The translations under genes were made by a program, and so were the position numbers. Below the pieces are notes generated by a model. The model made no database searches and was not told the origin of the DNA. It saw only the letters and a list, made by a program, of their open reading frames with translations. A DNA stretch of 38,250 nt from Pirellulaceae bacterium. Lineage in GTDB: Bacteria > Planctomycetota > Planctomycetia > Pirellulales > Pirellulaceae. Of this stretch, positions 15,646 through 23,450 are shown in pieces (position 1 is the stretch's first letter; each line of letters begins with the position of its first letter). The stretch covers positions 1-38,250 of the forward strand of contig JADHUC010000085.1 in the NCBI GenBank assembly GCA_016784735.1, given 5' to 3'.

Positions 15646-16971
15646 ATGAACAAACGGGAATTTGGCATTCTGGCCGCCCTGGTGGGCGTCTTTGTTTTCG
15701 CCTACTGCGTCAACTTCGCGAGCCCAGAAATCAAGAAGGCCATTATGGAGGCGTTCTATATGCTCCAGTGGTATGTGCGTTATCATACCCTGGCGTGTGT
15801 GGTCCCCGCCATGTTCATCGCCGGAGCGATTGCGGTGTTCTTTTCCAAGGAGGCTGTGCTCCGCCACCTGGGACCCAAGGCCAATAAGGTCGAGGCCTAT
15901 GGTGTGGCGTCGACTTCCGGCACAGTGCTCGCGGTTTGTTCGTGCAGTGTGTTGCCGATGTTCGCGGGCATCTATCGCGTGGGGGCTGGACTGGGACCCG
16001 CCTCGGCTTTCCTCTACTCCGGGCCGGCGATCAACGTCATGGCCATCTTTCTAACCGCCCGTGTGTTGGGGTTCGATTTGGGCATTGCCAGAATCATTGG
16101 GTCGATAGTATTCGCCGTCGTGATTGGCCTGATCATGGCTGTCATTTTTCGGAAGGATGAAGAGGATCGGACCGCTGCCGTGATGCAGTTGCCCGATCCG
16201 CCGCCGGCCAAGCGGAGCTTGTGGCAGACGGCCTTATTCTTTGTCAGCATGATCGCGTTCCTCGTTTTCAGCGATTGGGCCAATCCCAGCCAAACGATCA
16301 TCGAAAAGACCGACGGTACGCACATGCACGTGACCGTGCTGATTCGCACGGCGGAGGTCTATCGAGTCCAGCTTGAGGAGCCCCTGGGCGATCAGAAGAA
16401 GGGCGCCAAGGTCATGCTCAACATCAGCGACATTGCGTCTGAGAAAGACCATACCGCCGAGGGTTATGAGTGGGTTGCCTGGGTATTTCACCATCGGTGG
16501 TACATCGCCGGCGTTTTCTTCCTGGCGGTCTTGGCCATGGCGTTCAGTTGGTTCGACCGGGAGGAACTCGGGCAATGGATGGACCAGACGTGGACCTTCT
16601 CAAAGTCGATCATTCCGCTTCTGTTTGGCGGCGTGTTAGTCACCGGATTCGTCGGGGCCCTGATTCCCGAGCACATTGTTGCCAGTTGGGTTGGCGGCGA
16701 CAGCTTCCAATCCAACCTGGTGGCTTCGATGATCGGTGGGATGTGGTACTTTGCCACGCTGACCGAGATTCCGATCCTGGAGGCTCTCATGGGACTGGGC
16801 ATGGGCCGTGGCCCCGCCTTGGCGCTGCTTTTGGCAGGACCCGCCTTGTCGCTGCCGAGCATCGCAGTGATCTACAGCGTGATCGGGTTCAAGAAGACGC
16901 TCACGTTCGTCGTCCTGACCGTGATTATGAGCACATTCGCGGGAATGGTTTTCGGTTGGTTCTTCGTATAA
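15646..16971 (+). CDS. ArsP_1-type permease (DUF318), organoarsenical/metalloid efflux candidate
   Basis: 441 residues from the ATG at 15646, with GAAGGGGA upstream. A longer frame from 15550 would contain the terminator and is rejected. Eight or more helices lie in two similar halves; AVCSCSVLPMFAGIYRVGAGLG (shown here in parts: CSCS at 98-101, GIYRVGAG at 108-115) and GPAINVM form the first conserved half, EIPILEALMGLGMGRGPALA and GPALSLPSI the second. ArsP exports trivalent organoarsenicals in known cases. An extra soluble insertion of about 60 residues (220-285, with DGTHMHVTVL) lies between the halves. Followed by the small thioredoxin. Confidence 0.88.
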   Translation: MNKREFGILAALVGVFVFAYCVNFASPEIKKAIMEAFYMLQWYVRYHTLACVVPAMFIAGAIAVFFSKEAVLRHLGPKANKVEAYGVASTSGTVLAVCSCSVLPMFAGIYRVGAGLGPASAFLYSGPAINVMAIFLTARVLGFDLGIARIIGSIVFAVVIGLIMAVIFRKDEEDRTAAVMQLPDPPPAKRSLWQTALFFVSMIAFLVFSDWANPSQTIIEKTDGTHMHVTVLIRTAEVYRVQLEEPLGDQKKGAKVMLNISDIASEKDHTAEGYEWVAWVFHHRWYIAGVFFLAVLAMAFSWFDREELGQWMDQTWTFSKSIIPLLFGGVLVTGFVGALIPEHIVASWVGGDSFQSNLVASMIGGMWYFATLTEIPILEALMGLGMGRGPALALLLAGPALSLPSIAVIYSVIGFKKTLTFVVLTVIMSTFAGMVFGWFFV

Positions 16972-17018
16972 GTCACGGACTTGAATGCGGCCTCGAAGGC
17001 CGCGTAAGGAGGTGTGTA

Positions 17019-17252
17019 GTGAAGCTGGTACAAATCCTAGGTCCAGGTTGTCCCAAATGCGAGAAGCTCAAGCAAAACGCCGAGGACGCCGTGCAACAAT
17101 CGGGAGTCGAAGCCACAGTCGAGAAGATCAGCGACATCAACAAGATCACTAGTTTTGGTGTGATGATGACGCCGGCTTTGGTCGTTGACGGCGATGTGAA
17201 AATCGTCGGCAGAGTGCCTTCGGTCGACGAGATCAAGGGGTTACTGTCATAG
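17019..17252 (+). CDS. Small redox-active thioredoxin, TIGR00412 type (ArsE-like)
   Basis: 77 residues from a GTG at 17019, with a perfect AAGGAGGT five bases upstream. The active site is Cys11-Pro-Lys-Cys14 in LGPGCPKCEKL, and a cis-proline follows in MMTPALVVDG. This is the small thioredoxin family that usually sits beside ArsR and ArsP_1 permeases. In Shewanella a similar small thioredoxin-like subunit works with ArsF in reduction of nitrated aromatic arsenicals; as I recall this is ArsE, but I cannot confirm orthology from sequence alone. A GCGGCCT..AGGCCGC hairpin precedes it. Confidence 0.88.
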   Translation: MKLVQILGPGCPKCEKLKQNAEDAVQQSGVEATVEKISDINKITSFGVMMTPALVVDGDVKIVGRVPSVDEIKGLLS

Positions 17253-17272
17253 TGCGGCGCGGCCACGACCAA

Positions 17273-17304
17273 AGAAGCCCCGCTTTTTGAAAAGCCGGGC
17301 TTCT
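17273..17304 (+). terminator. Stem-loop after the thioredoxin gene
   Basis: AGAAGCCCCGCTTTT pairs with AAAGCCGGGCTTCT (one mismatch) around a four-base loop, 20 bases after the thioredoxin stop. No T-run follows, so it is a weak terminator or an mRNA-stabilising structure. It separates the arsR/permease/thioredoxin genes from the flavin reductase operon. Confidence 0.55.
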
Positions 17305-17410
17305 GAAAAACGTTGGCCCGCGGAATGGATTTCGGGGCTTCATTGAATACGAGACGGAAGGTTGGGAATGATCGTCTGAAGTCGGATCACTCGAACGCGG
17401 GAGAAATACC

Positions 17411-18121
17411 ATGAACGCTGATCAAACTCGTCGAAGCTTCCTGAGAACGACCGGGGCGGGAGCCGCGGCAGCGGTTGCTGTATCCGCATTGAATGCGAAA
17501 GCCGGCGAACCGAGCGGTGGCATCAAGATTGTCGCCGTGTCTTGCAGTCCACGAAAAGGCAAGACAACGGCACAAGCTTTGTCGACGTGCCTCGAAGCCG
17601 CCGAGGCTGTTGCCCCCGATCGCATCGAGACGGAGCTAATTGAACTCGCTGGCCTGAGCATCCCCGGCCACTTGGTAGCGGGTCTTCCGTTGGCTCCTGG
17701 CGAAAAAGACGATTTTCCGACAGTAGCCGAAAAGCTGTCCGATCCAAAGGTTGCGGGCATCATTGTTGGTACGCCGGTCTATTTCGCCAACATGTCCTCG
17801 TTGTGCAAGGCGTTCTTGGACCGCTGCGGAGTGTTTCGGATGAGGAAGTTCGCCTTGGCCAACAGAGTTGGTGCGGCATTGGCCGTCGGCGGCGTTCGCA
17901 ACGGGGGTCAGGAGTTGACGATCCAATCGGTGCAGGCTGCGCTGATGTGCCACGAGATGGTCGTCGTCGGCGACGGCCGGCCGACAGGGCACTTTGGCGC
18001 CACGCTATGGAACATGGGCAACGACGATATCAGCCAGGACGAATTCGGCTTGACGACCGCGATGAACCTGGGACGCCGCGTTGCCGAGGTTGCAGTGCTT
18101 CTCGGCACTGGTGTAAGCTGA
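17411..18121 (+). CDS. Tat-exported NADPH-dependent FMN reductase family protein
   Basis: 236 residues, ATG at 17411. The N-terminus RRSFLRTTGAGAAAAVAV is a twin-arginine signal, cleaved near AKAGEP. The body is the flavodoxin-like FMN_red fold: SCSPRKGKTTAQAL is the FMN phosphate loop near residue 45 and GTPVYFANMSSLCKAFLDRC is the second flavin contact. Most homologues are cytoplasmic; export is unusual. It could reduce nitro groups or arsenicals outside the membrane with electrons from a membrane partner, since NAD(P)H is not available there, so its electron donor is an open question. Confidence 0.87.
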   Translation: MNADQTRRSFLRTTGAGAAAAVAVSALNAKAGEPSGGIKIVAVSCSPRKGKTTAQALSTCLEAAEAVAPDRIETELIELAGLSIPGHLVAGLPLAPGEKDDFPTVAEKLSDPKVAGIIVGTPVYFANMSSLCKAFLDRCGVFRMRKFALANRVGAALAVGGVRNGGQELTIQSVQAALMCHEMVVVGDGRPTGHFGATLWNMGNDDISQDEFGLTTAMNLGRRVAEVAVLLGTGVS

Positions 18122-18167
18122 TTTCGTGAGCTTGTCACGAAGCCAGCTTGGGTAGAGGAACAACATT

Positions 18168-18554
18168 ATGTCTGAAAGTAACAACCAGGCAAGTTGCGCC
18201 TGCGACGTCGCACCGAAGCTGGTCTTCGCGTGTTCCGGTGCGGCCGATGTGGGTCACATCACAGATCTTGCCGCTCGCAAGATCAATTCGCAAGGCGCGG
18301 GAAAAATGTTCTGTTTGGCTGGGATCGGTGGCCGCGTCAGCGGAATCATGGAAACCACCAAGGCCGCTGCGAAAGTTTTGGCAATTGATGGTTGTCCATT
18401 GGACTGTGCGCGGAATACGCTCGAACAAGCGGGATTCACGGAGTTTGAACATCTGCGAATCACCGATTTGGGCATGGAGAAAGGAAAAACGCCGGTAACG
18501 GACGAACGGGTCGCACAGGTTGCCGTTGAGGGCCTCGCCCGGCTGGGCGATTGA
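18168..18554 (+). CDS. Putative zinc-binding DGC-domain protein
   Basis: 128 residues, ATG at 18168 with AGAGGAA upstream. Conserved features of the DGC family are KLVFACSGAADVGHI near residue 20 (Cys22), GVGIGGRV-like text at 50-58 (LAGIGGRVSGI) and LAIDGCPLDCA with Cys76 and Cys80. Extra cysteines (Cys10, Cys12) lie at the N-terminus. The family has no proven function but is often found beside arsenic genes; metal binding by the conserved cysteines is expected. No signal peptide, so it is cytoplasmic. Confidence 0.8.
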   Translation: MSESNNQASCACDVAPKLVFACSGAADVGHITDLAARKINSQGAGKMFCLAGIGGRVSGIMETTKAAAKVLAIDGCPLDCARNTLEQAGFTEFEHLRITDLGMEKGKTPVTDERVAQVAVEGLARLGD

Positions 18555-18682
18555 TCGGAGCGTTCCGACGACCTATCCCGCTAAAAAACGCCGTGGCCAC
18601 CACCGGCGATAATCGCGTAGAATGAATTGGATCTTCCGTGTGTGTCGCGAGTCGCTGAGAGTTCGACAAAGGGAGCGCGAGT

Positions 18683-19774
18683 ATGGACCTTAAGAACGCG
18701 TTAACGGTTTGCCTGATTTCGTTTTTTTCGGCGACGCTTGTTCTGCTGATCGCCCGGGCGCTGGACCTGCAGGCAGCGTCCCGGCTGGAGCCGCAACTTG
18801 CAAAGATCGTAGAGGAACTTCAGTCGCTTCGCAAGCAAGGCGGGTTCCCGGCTGCGTCTGGCCGTGCGACCGAAGGCGAATCATTGGAGGATGGCCTTGT
18901 CGTTTATTACTTCCACGGCAATGTGCGCTGTCCCACGTGCCGCGCTATCGAGTCACAGTCGCACGAGACGGTCGAATCGGAATTCGATTCTCAGTTGGAA
19001 AGCGGCAAGGTGACGTGGAAGGTGCTGAATTACGAGGAACCAGAAGGTACGGACCTGGGCAAGAAGTTTGAAGTCCAAATGCCTGTCATTGTATTGGCCA
19101 CCATGAAGGACGGACAGATCGCCAACTGGACCCGTCTCGACAAGGTTTGGGCGCTGGTGGGAGACAAACCCGCTTTTGCCCAATTCATAAAGGACGAAGT
19201 CAGTCAAATGCTGGAAGCTAGCGAGCCACAACCCACGCCGGCGATGCCGCAGGATGTGGCGGAGATTCCGCTTCCCGGCGGTGAGCCGAGTGGCGAACCG
19301 GTTGCCGACGGCATGGTCGTGTATTACTTCCACGCTACCGAACGATGCCCGACGTGCCGTACCATCGAATCGTTTTCGCGCGAGGCGATCGACTCGGAAT
19401 TTGCTGCGGAGTTGGACAACGGAGAAATCTCGTGGCAGACGGTTGACTATGAAAAGCCGGAGTCTGCGCAGGTGGTTCAACAGTTCGACATCGCGGGGCC
19501 GGCTCTGGTGCTTGCCAAGATGAAGGACGGACAGGTCGGAGCATCGAAGAGCCTGGAAGATATCTGGACCCTGGTCGATGACGAAGTCGCCTTCGCCGAG
19601 TACGTCCATAGGGAAGTTCGTCAGATGCTCAAGGCGACGGATGAAGCGCCGGCCACAGAACCGAACGGCGAGGCAGCGGAGAAACCGGCATCCAGCGATG
19701 ACCCGCCCACCCCGACCGACGTTTCAGTGCCTGCTGATATTCCCGTGCCGACCGACATTCCTGTCCCGCAATGA
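18683..19774 (+). CDS. Double ArsF-family thioredoxin-like protein, membrane anchored
   Basis: 363 residues, ATG at 18683 (AAAGGGAG upstream). One N-terminal helix (7-27, TVCLISFFSATLVLLIARAL) anchors it. Two copies of the ArsF domain follow: the first with Cys83-x-x-Cys86 (VYYFHGNVRCPTCRAIE), the second with Cys222-x-x-Cys225 (VYYFHATERCPTCRTIE), separated by a Pro-rich linker. The tail is a Pro/Val-rich repeat (PTDVSVPADIPVPTD). ArsF is a subunit of an anaerobic nitroreductase of aromatic arsenicals in Shewanella. A tandem fusion of this domain looks unusual. It shares the operon with a single ArsF and ArsG. Confidence 0.85.
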   Translation: MDLKNALTVCLISFFSATLVLLIARALDLQAASRLEPQLAKIVEELQSLRKQGGFPAASGRATEGESLEDGLVVYYFHGNVRCPTCRAIESQSHETVESEFDSQLESGKVTWKVLNYEEPEGTDLGKKFEVQMPVIVLATMKDGQIANWTRLDKVWALVGDKPAFAQFIKDEVSQMLEASEPQPTPAMPQDVAEIPLPGGEPSGEPVADGMVVYYFHATERCPTCRTIESFSREAIDSEFAAELDNGEISWQTVDYEKPESAQVVQQFDIAGPALVLAKMKDGQVGASKSLEDIWTLVDDEVAFAEYVHREVRQMLKATDEAPATEPNGEAAEKPASSDDPPTPTDVSVPADIPVPTDIPVPQ

Positions 19775-19810
19775 GGAATGATTCTCCGACGCGGCATTGG
19801 CCGCTGCCTG

Positions 19811-19895
19811 GTAGGTCCCGTCTGCCGGACGGGACCTTGAACTGGCAAGAAACGTCGCCATGCGGTTTAGGTCCCGTCCGGCAGCCGGGACCTAC
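19811..19895. repeat. Inverted palindrome pair (REPIN-like), GGTCCCG type
   Basis: Arms 19811-19837 and 19869-19895 (27 bases) match as inverted repeats at 26 positions; each is an internal hairpin. The spacer is 31 bases. Same family as 11961-12052, also placed between genes of a cluster, here between the two arsF-like genes. Confidence 0.82.
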
Positions 19896-19931
19896 CAAAA
19901 ACGCAATCATTTAGAAGAGGAGACAACTAAC

Positions 19932-20366
19932 ATGAAACGTAACACAGCCATTGTCCTGGGCGTTTTATTCGCCGCTTTTATTGCCGCGATGGTTCCCAGC
20001 GCTATCCTGGCCGCCGACGCGCCCGCTGATCGCGTCATCGCAATTTACTTCCATCGCACCCAACGCTGTCCGACGTGTCAGAAGATGGGAAGCTACTCGG
20101 AAGAAGCCGTCAAGACCGGGTTCGTCAAACAGGTAAAAGACGGCACGGTGGCGTTCTACTACGTCGATTTTCAGAATTCCAAGAACGCAGCGCTCGCAAA
20201 GGCCTACAACATCAGTGGTCCTGCACTGATCGTCGCGAAAATCTCGAAGAACAAGGTCGTCAAATATGCGGACTTGGCCGACATTTGGACGAAAGTTGCC
20301 GACAAGAAGAAGTTCGTGAAGTACGTTCAAACGAGTGTCACGGCCTCGGCCGCCAAACCGAAGTAA
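19932..20366 (+). CDS. arsF: ArsF-family exported thioredoxin-like protein
   Basis: 144 residues, ATG at 19932 with GAGGAGA upstream. A signal peptide ends near AILAAD. The active-site pair is Cys46-Pro-Thr-Cys49 in IYFHRTQRCPTCQKM. The body (KNAALAKAYNISGPALIVAKI) aligns with both halves of the protein at 18683. ArsF works with a small thioredoxin-like partner in the nitroreduction of aromatic arsenicals in Shewanella; a role with the ArsG pump next door is likely here. Extracytoplasmic location is inferred from the signal. Confidence 0.85.
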   Translation: MKRNTAIVLGVLFAAFIAAMVPSAILAADAPADRVIAIYFHRTQRCPTCQKMGSYSEEAVKTGFVKQVKDGTVAFYYVDFQNSKNAALAKAYNISGPALIVAKISKNKVVKYADLADIWTKVADKKKFVKYVQTSVTASAAKPK

Positions 20367-20445
20367 CTACCGCCCCATCAAGAGTTCGAGCCAGCATCGC
20401 TACATGCTGCAGGACGCTACACCAATCGCGAAGGAGAGAGAAGCA

Positions 20446-21198
20446 GTGTTTGCCTATCTGCTTTATGTCGCGGCGGCTCTTTACCTGGGCGTGCTGACTT
20501 CCATCAGCCCGTGCCCATTGGCGACCAACATCGCCGCCATTTCCTATATCGGGCGGAAGGTCGAGAACTCGCGTTTGGTGATCAACGCCGGTTTGCTCTA
20601 CACATTGGGACGCTGCCTGCTGTACCTGGTCCTGGCCGTGCTGCTGACGACAACGGCACTGTCCATCCCCGCCGTGTCGCTCTTCCTACAGAAATACGTG
20701 CACCTGGTGCTCGGACCGATCTTCTTGCTGCTCGGCATGTTGCTGGTGGGCCTGATCAAGATAACCAGTGGCGGAACGATGATGAGTGAGGGAATGCAGA
20801 AACGGGTCGATGCGATGGGGATTTGGGGCGCGCTGCTCTTGGGCGTGCTCTTCGCGGTCTCGTTTTGCCCGACTTCGGCGGTTTGGTTCTTTGGCCTGTT
20901 GGCGCTGATTATGGGCTCGGAGGCGGGAGCGATTACTGCCACGTTGGAGAGAATCGGGATCGTTCTGCCCGAGGCGTCGTTGGCGGGGGGCACGATTGTC
21001 TTGCCGCTGGTTTACGGCATTGGCACGGCGCTGCCCGTGCTTGTGGTTGCGTTTCTCCTGGCCTACAGCGCCCAGTCGGTCGGCAAGACTTACAACATTC
21101 TGTCCAAAGTCGAATGGGGCGCTCGAATGGTCACCGGCAGCGTTTTCGTGCTGGTCGGGATCTACTTTTCGCTGAAATGTGTTTTTGAAGTGAGCTGA
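20446..21198 (+). CDS. arsG: ArsG-family permease for aromatic arsenicals (DsbD/CcdA-like membrane protein)
   Basis: 250 residues from a GTG at 20446, with AAGGAGAGAG upstream. Six hydrophobic helices form two repeats with conserved cysteines: Cys23 in TSISPCPLATNIAAI and Cys141 in AVSFCPTSAVWFFGLL, the pattern of DsbD/CcdA-fold proteins. The sequence matches the ArsG type closely in SISPCPLATNIAAIS and in LYGIGTALPVLVV-like text (VYGIGTALPVLVVAFL). ArsG pumps out aminated aromatic arsenicals. Since CcdA-fold proteins can also pass electrons, a redox role with ArsF cannot be excluded. Confidence 0.87.
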   Translation: MFAYLLYVAAALYLGVLTSISPCPLATNIAAISYIGRKVENSRLVINAGLLYTLGRCLLYLVLAVLLTTTALSIPAVSLFLQKYVHLVLGPIFLLLGMLLVGLIKITSGGTMMSEGMQKRVDAMGIWGALLLGVLFAVSFCPTSAVWFFGLLALIMGSEAGAITATLERIGIVLPEASLAGGTIVLPLVYGIGTALPVLVVAFLLAYSAQSVGKTYNILSKVEWGARMVTGSVFVLVGIYFSLKCVFEVS

Positions 21199-21307
21199 GT
21201 GGTCGCAATGATTAGAATAGGCCGATAGAAGACACTTGGATCGGTCGGTCCCTGCCGTCATTGCGCAAACAAGAATCCGTGTTCGAACGCATTTGAAGGA
21301 GTCACCT

Positions 21308-22153
21308 ATGACCAGAACAGTCCTGCTGACCGCAATCATGCTGGCCCCGTTTGCTCTATCTGCCGCAGCTTCGGCTGCGACTCCGGAGGAAGCGTTCGAG
21401 CGAGGAAGAACCTGCCTTTCCGAAGGCGATCTTCGTGGAGCGCTCAAGGAATACGCTGATGCGGCTCGGGCGGCGCCGGACAACGATTCTTACCTCAAAG
21501 AATTCATGCTTGTGCGGAACGCCGTGTTGCTCAAGCATAACCTTGCGAAGACCGAGGATCAGAAGCAATGGCTGCCAATGGCCAAAGGTCTGAGAGCTTT
21601 CTATGCGGGCAACGGACTGCTCCAGCAGGCACTGGAATTGGACAAGCAGATCCATGCCAAGACGAATACGAGCTTCACGGCGATGCAGTTGGCCGAGACA
21701 CAGCTTGCATTGGACTTGAACGTAGACGCTGAGAAGGTCTTGTCGGCCCTCACCGACAAGTCGACGACTGCGTCCCGCGCACTCTTGGCCATCGCGTTGG
21801 TGCGACAGGGGAAATCAGCCGAAGCACGCACCATCGCTGAAGCGACGGTGGCTTCTGACAAGGCCGGTCCGATCACGCTGTACGATCTGGCTCGGATGCA
21901 AGCCGCCTTGGGTAATGCGGACGAGTCCATCACACTGCTCACAGATTCCTTCGAAGCGACCCTTCCAAGCAGGCTTGATCTCTTCAAGAGACACGCGGCG
22001 AAGTGCCCCGAGTTCACGTCGATTGTGAAGTCCCCGAGCTTTCAGAAAGCGTTGGCGACCGAAAGCAAAGTGACCGAATCGGAGTGCAGCAGCGGCAGCA
22101 GTTGCGCAAGCTGTCCGATGCGGGGCGGGTGCGCCAATTCCGGCGGCCAGTAG
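21308..22153 (+). CDS. Exported TPR-like protein with a Cys-rich tail
   Basis: 281 residues from the ATG at 21308 with GAAGGAG upstream; codons before it are not protein-like. A signal peptide ends near AASAATPEE. Helical TPR-like repeats follow (AFERGRTCLSEGDLRGALKEY; TLYDLARMQAALGNADESI). The last 25 residues hold Cys260, Cys266, Cys269 and Cys275 in a flexible Ser/Gly-rich stretch (SCASCPMRGGC), a likely metal or cluster ligand. Ten bases separate it from the 4Fe-4S protein gene, so they are probably translated together. Function unknown. Confidence 0.8.
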   Translation: MTRTVLLTAIMLAPFALSAAASAATPEEAFERGRTCLSEGDLRGALKEYADAARAAPDNDSYLKEFMLVRNAVLLKHNLAKTEDQKQWLPMAKGLRAFYAGNGLLQQALELDKQIHAKTNTSFTAMQLAETQLALDLNVDAEKVLSALTDKSTTASRALLAIALVRQGKSAEARTIAEATVASDKAGPITLYDLARMQAALGNADESITLLTDSFEATLPSRLDLFKRHAAKCPEFTSIVKSPSFQKALATESKVTESECSSGSSCASCPMRGGCANSGGQ

Positions 22154-22163
22154 GAGTGACCGC

Positions 22164-23375
22164 GTGATCAAAACACGGAGGGTGGTTCAGCTTGCCACGA
22201 TCGTCCTGGTGATCGTGGCCGTCTTCGCCGTCGGCGCCAACTGCGAACGCTGGTGCCCGTTCGGCGGCGTCGAGGCGTTGTACACCTACTGTACGTCCGG
22301 TGACATGCTCTGCTCGCTGGGCGTTTCGAATTTCTTCATTCTTGGCGGTGTTCTAGCAACGGCACTCCTGGTCCGCCGGGCGTTCTGCGGCTACCTGTGT
22401 CCCATCGGAACGATCTCGGATTGGCTGCATGCGCTTGGCCAACGTCTGGGAATCAAGTGTGGGCAAGTCCACGGGACGATCGACCGCATCCTGTCTCTTG
22501 GAAAATACGCCGTGTTGGCCGTGGTGTTGATCGCCACGTGGCGTGCAGGCGAACTAGTCTTTCGCGGATACGATCCCTGCTACGCGTTGATCAGCCGGCA
22601 CGGTACCGACATCACATGGTGGGCATACGCCATTTCGGCTGTGATCGTTGTTGTGTCGCTGTTCATCGCTTTGCCGTTTTGCCGTTGGTTCTGCCCGCTG
22701 GCGGCGGTACTCAGTCCCCTTTCGCGATTCGGACTGATGCGAGTGAAACGTGACCCGGAGGGCTGCACCGATTGCGGTGTGTGCTCGAAGCACTGCCCGG
22801 TGGCCATCCCGGTACACCAGGTTGAACAAGTGACGGCGGCTCGATGCATTTCATGCCTGAGCTGCGTGGAAAGCTGTCCGACCAATCGCAAGCAAGGCAG
22901 TTCGCTCGTATGGGGCCCTCCAGGTCGCACGAATCGCAGGTGGCCGCAGATCGCGTTGGTCGCGATCCTCCTGCTGTGTACAACGACGGCCGTCGCCGCT
23001 TCGTATCTGTTCCCCATGCCATCGTTTGTCAGGACTCGTGGCGACCGGCCTGATGGCGTGGCCACCGTTGAATTGCAGGTCAAGGACCTGACTTGTCGAG
23101 GACGAGCGAACCTGTTCTTCTATTTCCTCGAGCGCGACGACATGTACCAGATTCCCGGCTATTTCAAAGTGGAAGCGTGGCCGGATCCAGACTTGGCCGA
23201 TGTACGCATCACCTACGATCCAAGTCTCAGCGACGAGGCCGCGATCAAACGGGCCATCACCGAACCATACTTCGACATGACGGCAGATTTCTGGCGCACG
23301 TCACCGTTTCGCATCGAAGGTTACGACCCGCTGGAACTGGATATGGGGATACTCGAAGGAATCCTCGACGAATAA
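22164..23375 (+). CDS. NapH/NosR-like 4Fe-4S membrane protein with an extra C-terminal domain
   Basis: 403 residues from a GTG at 22164, TAGGAGTG upstream. Five hydrophobic helices carry CxxxCP pairs (FCGYLCPIG near 75 and FCRWFCPLA near 173), a NapH/CcoG feature. Two ferredoxin clusters follow: Cys201, 204, 207, 211 and Cys228, 231, 234, 238 (CTDCGVCSKHCP, CISCLSCVESCP). A further helix at 262-283 leads to a C-terminal domain (300-403) with LQVKDLTCRGRANLF and VRITYDPSLSDEAAIKRAI, similar in outline to heavy-metal-associated domains but with a single Cys. Known relatives pass quinol electrons to the outside. Here it may feed ArsF or the exported flavin reductase; that is inference. Confidence 0.87.
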   Translation: MIKTRRVVQLATIVLVIVAVFAVGANCERWCPFGGVEALYTYCTSGDMLCSLGVSNFFILGGVLATALLVRRAFCGYLCPIGTISDWLHALGQRLGIKCGQVHGTIDRILSLGKYAVLAVVLIATWRAGELVFRGYDPCYALISRHGTDITWWAYAISAVIVVVSLFIALPFCRWFCPLAAVLSPLSRFGLMRVKRDPEGCTDCGVCSKHCPVAIPVHQVEQVTAARCISCLSCVESCPTNRKQGSSLVWGPPGRTNRRWPQIALVAILLLCTTTAVAASYLFPMPSFVRTRGDRPDGVATVELQVKDLTCRGRANLFFYFLERDDMYQIPGYFKVEAWPDPDLADVRITYDPSLSDEAAIKRAITEPYFDMTADFWRTSPFRIEGYDPLELDMGILEGILDE

Positions 23376-23450
23376 CGCCGATTCGCGCGGTGAGGCACAG
23401 GCAGTGCTGGCCGCACGCCATCCGAGGTGGCCGTTGGAGAGCACGGACTC

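Noticed and set aside
17019..20366. Selenocysteine (UGA) in the thioredoxin-like or ArsF genes
   Set aside because: All CxxC active sites are normal cysteines and the frames have no internal UGA.
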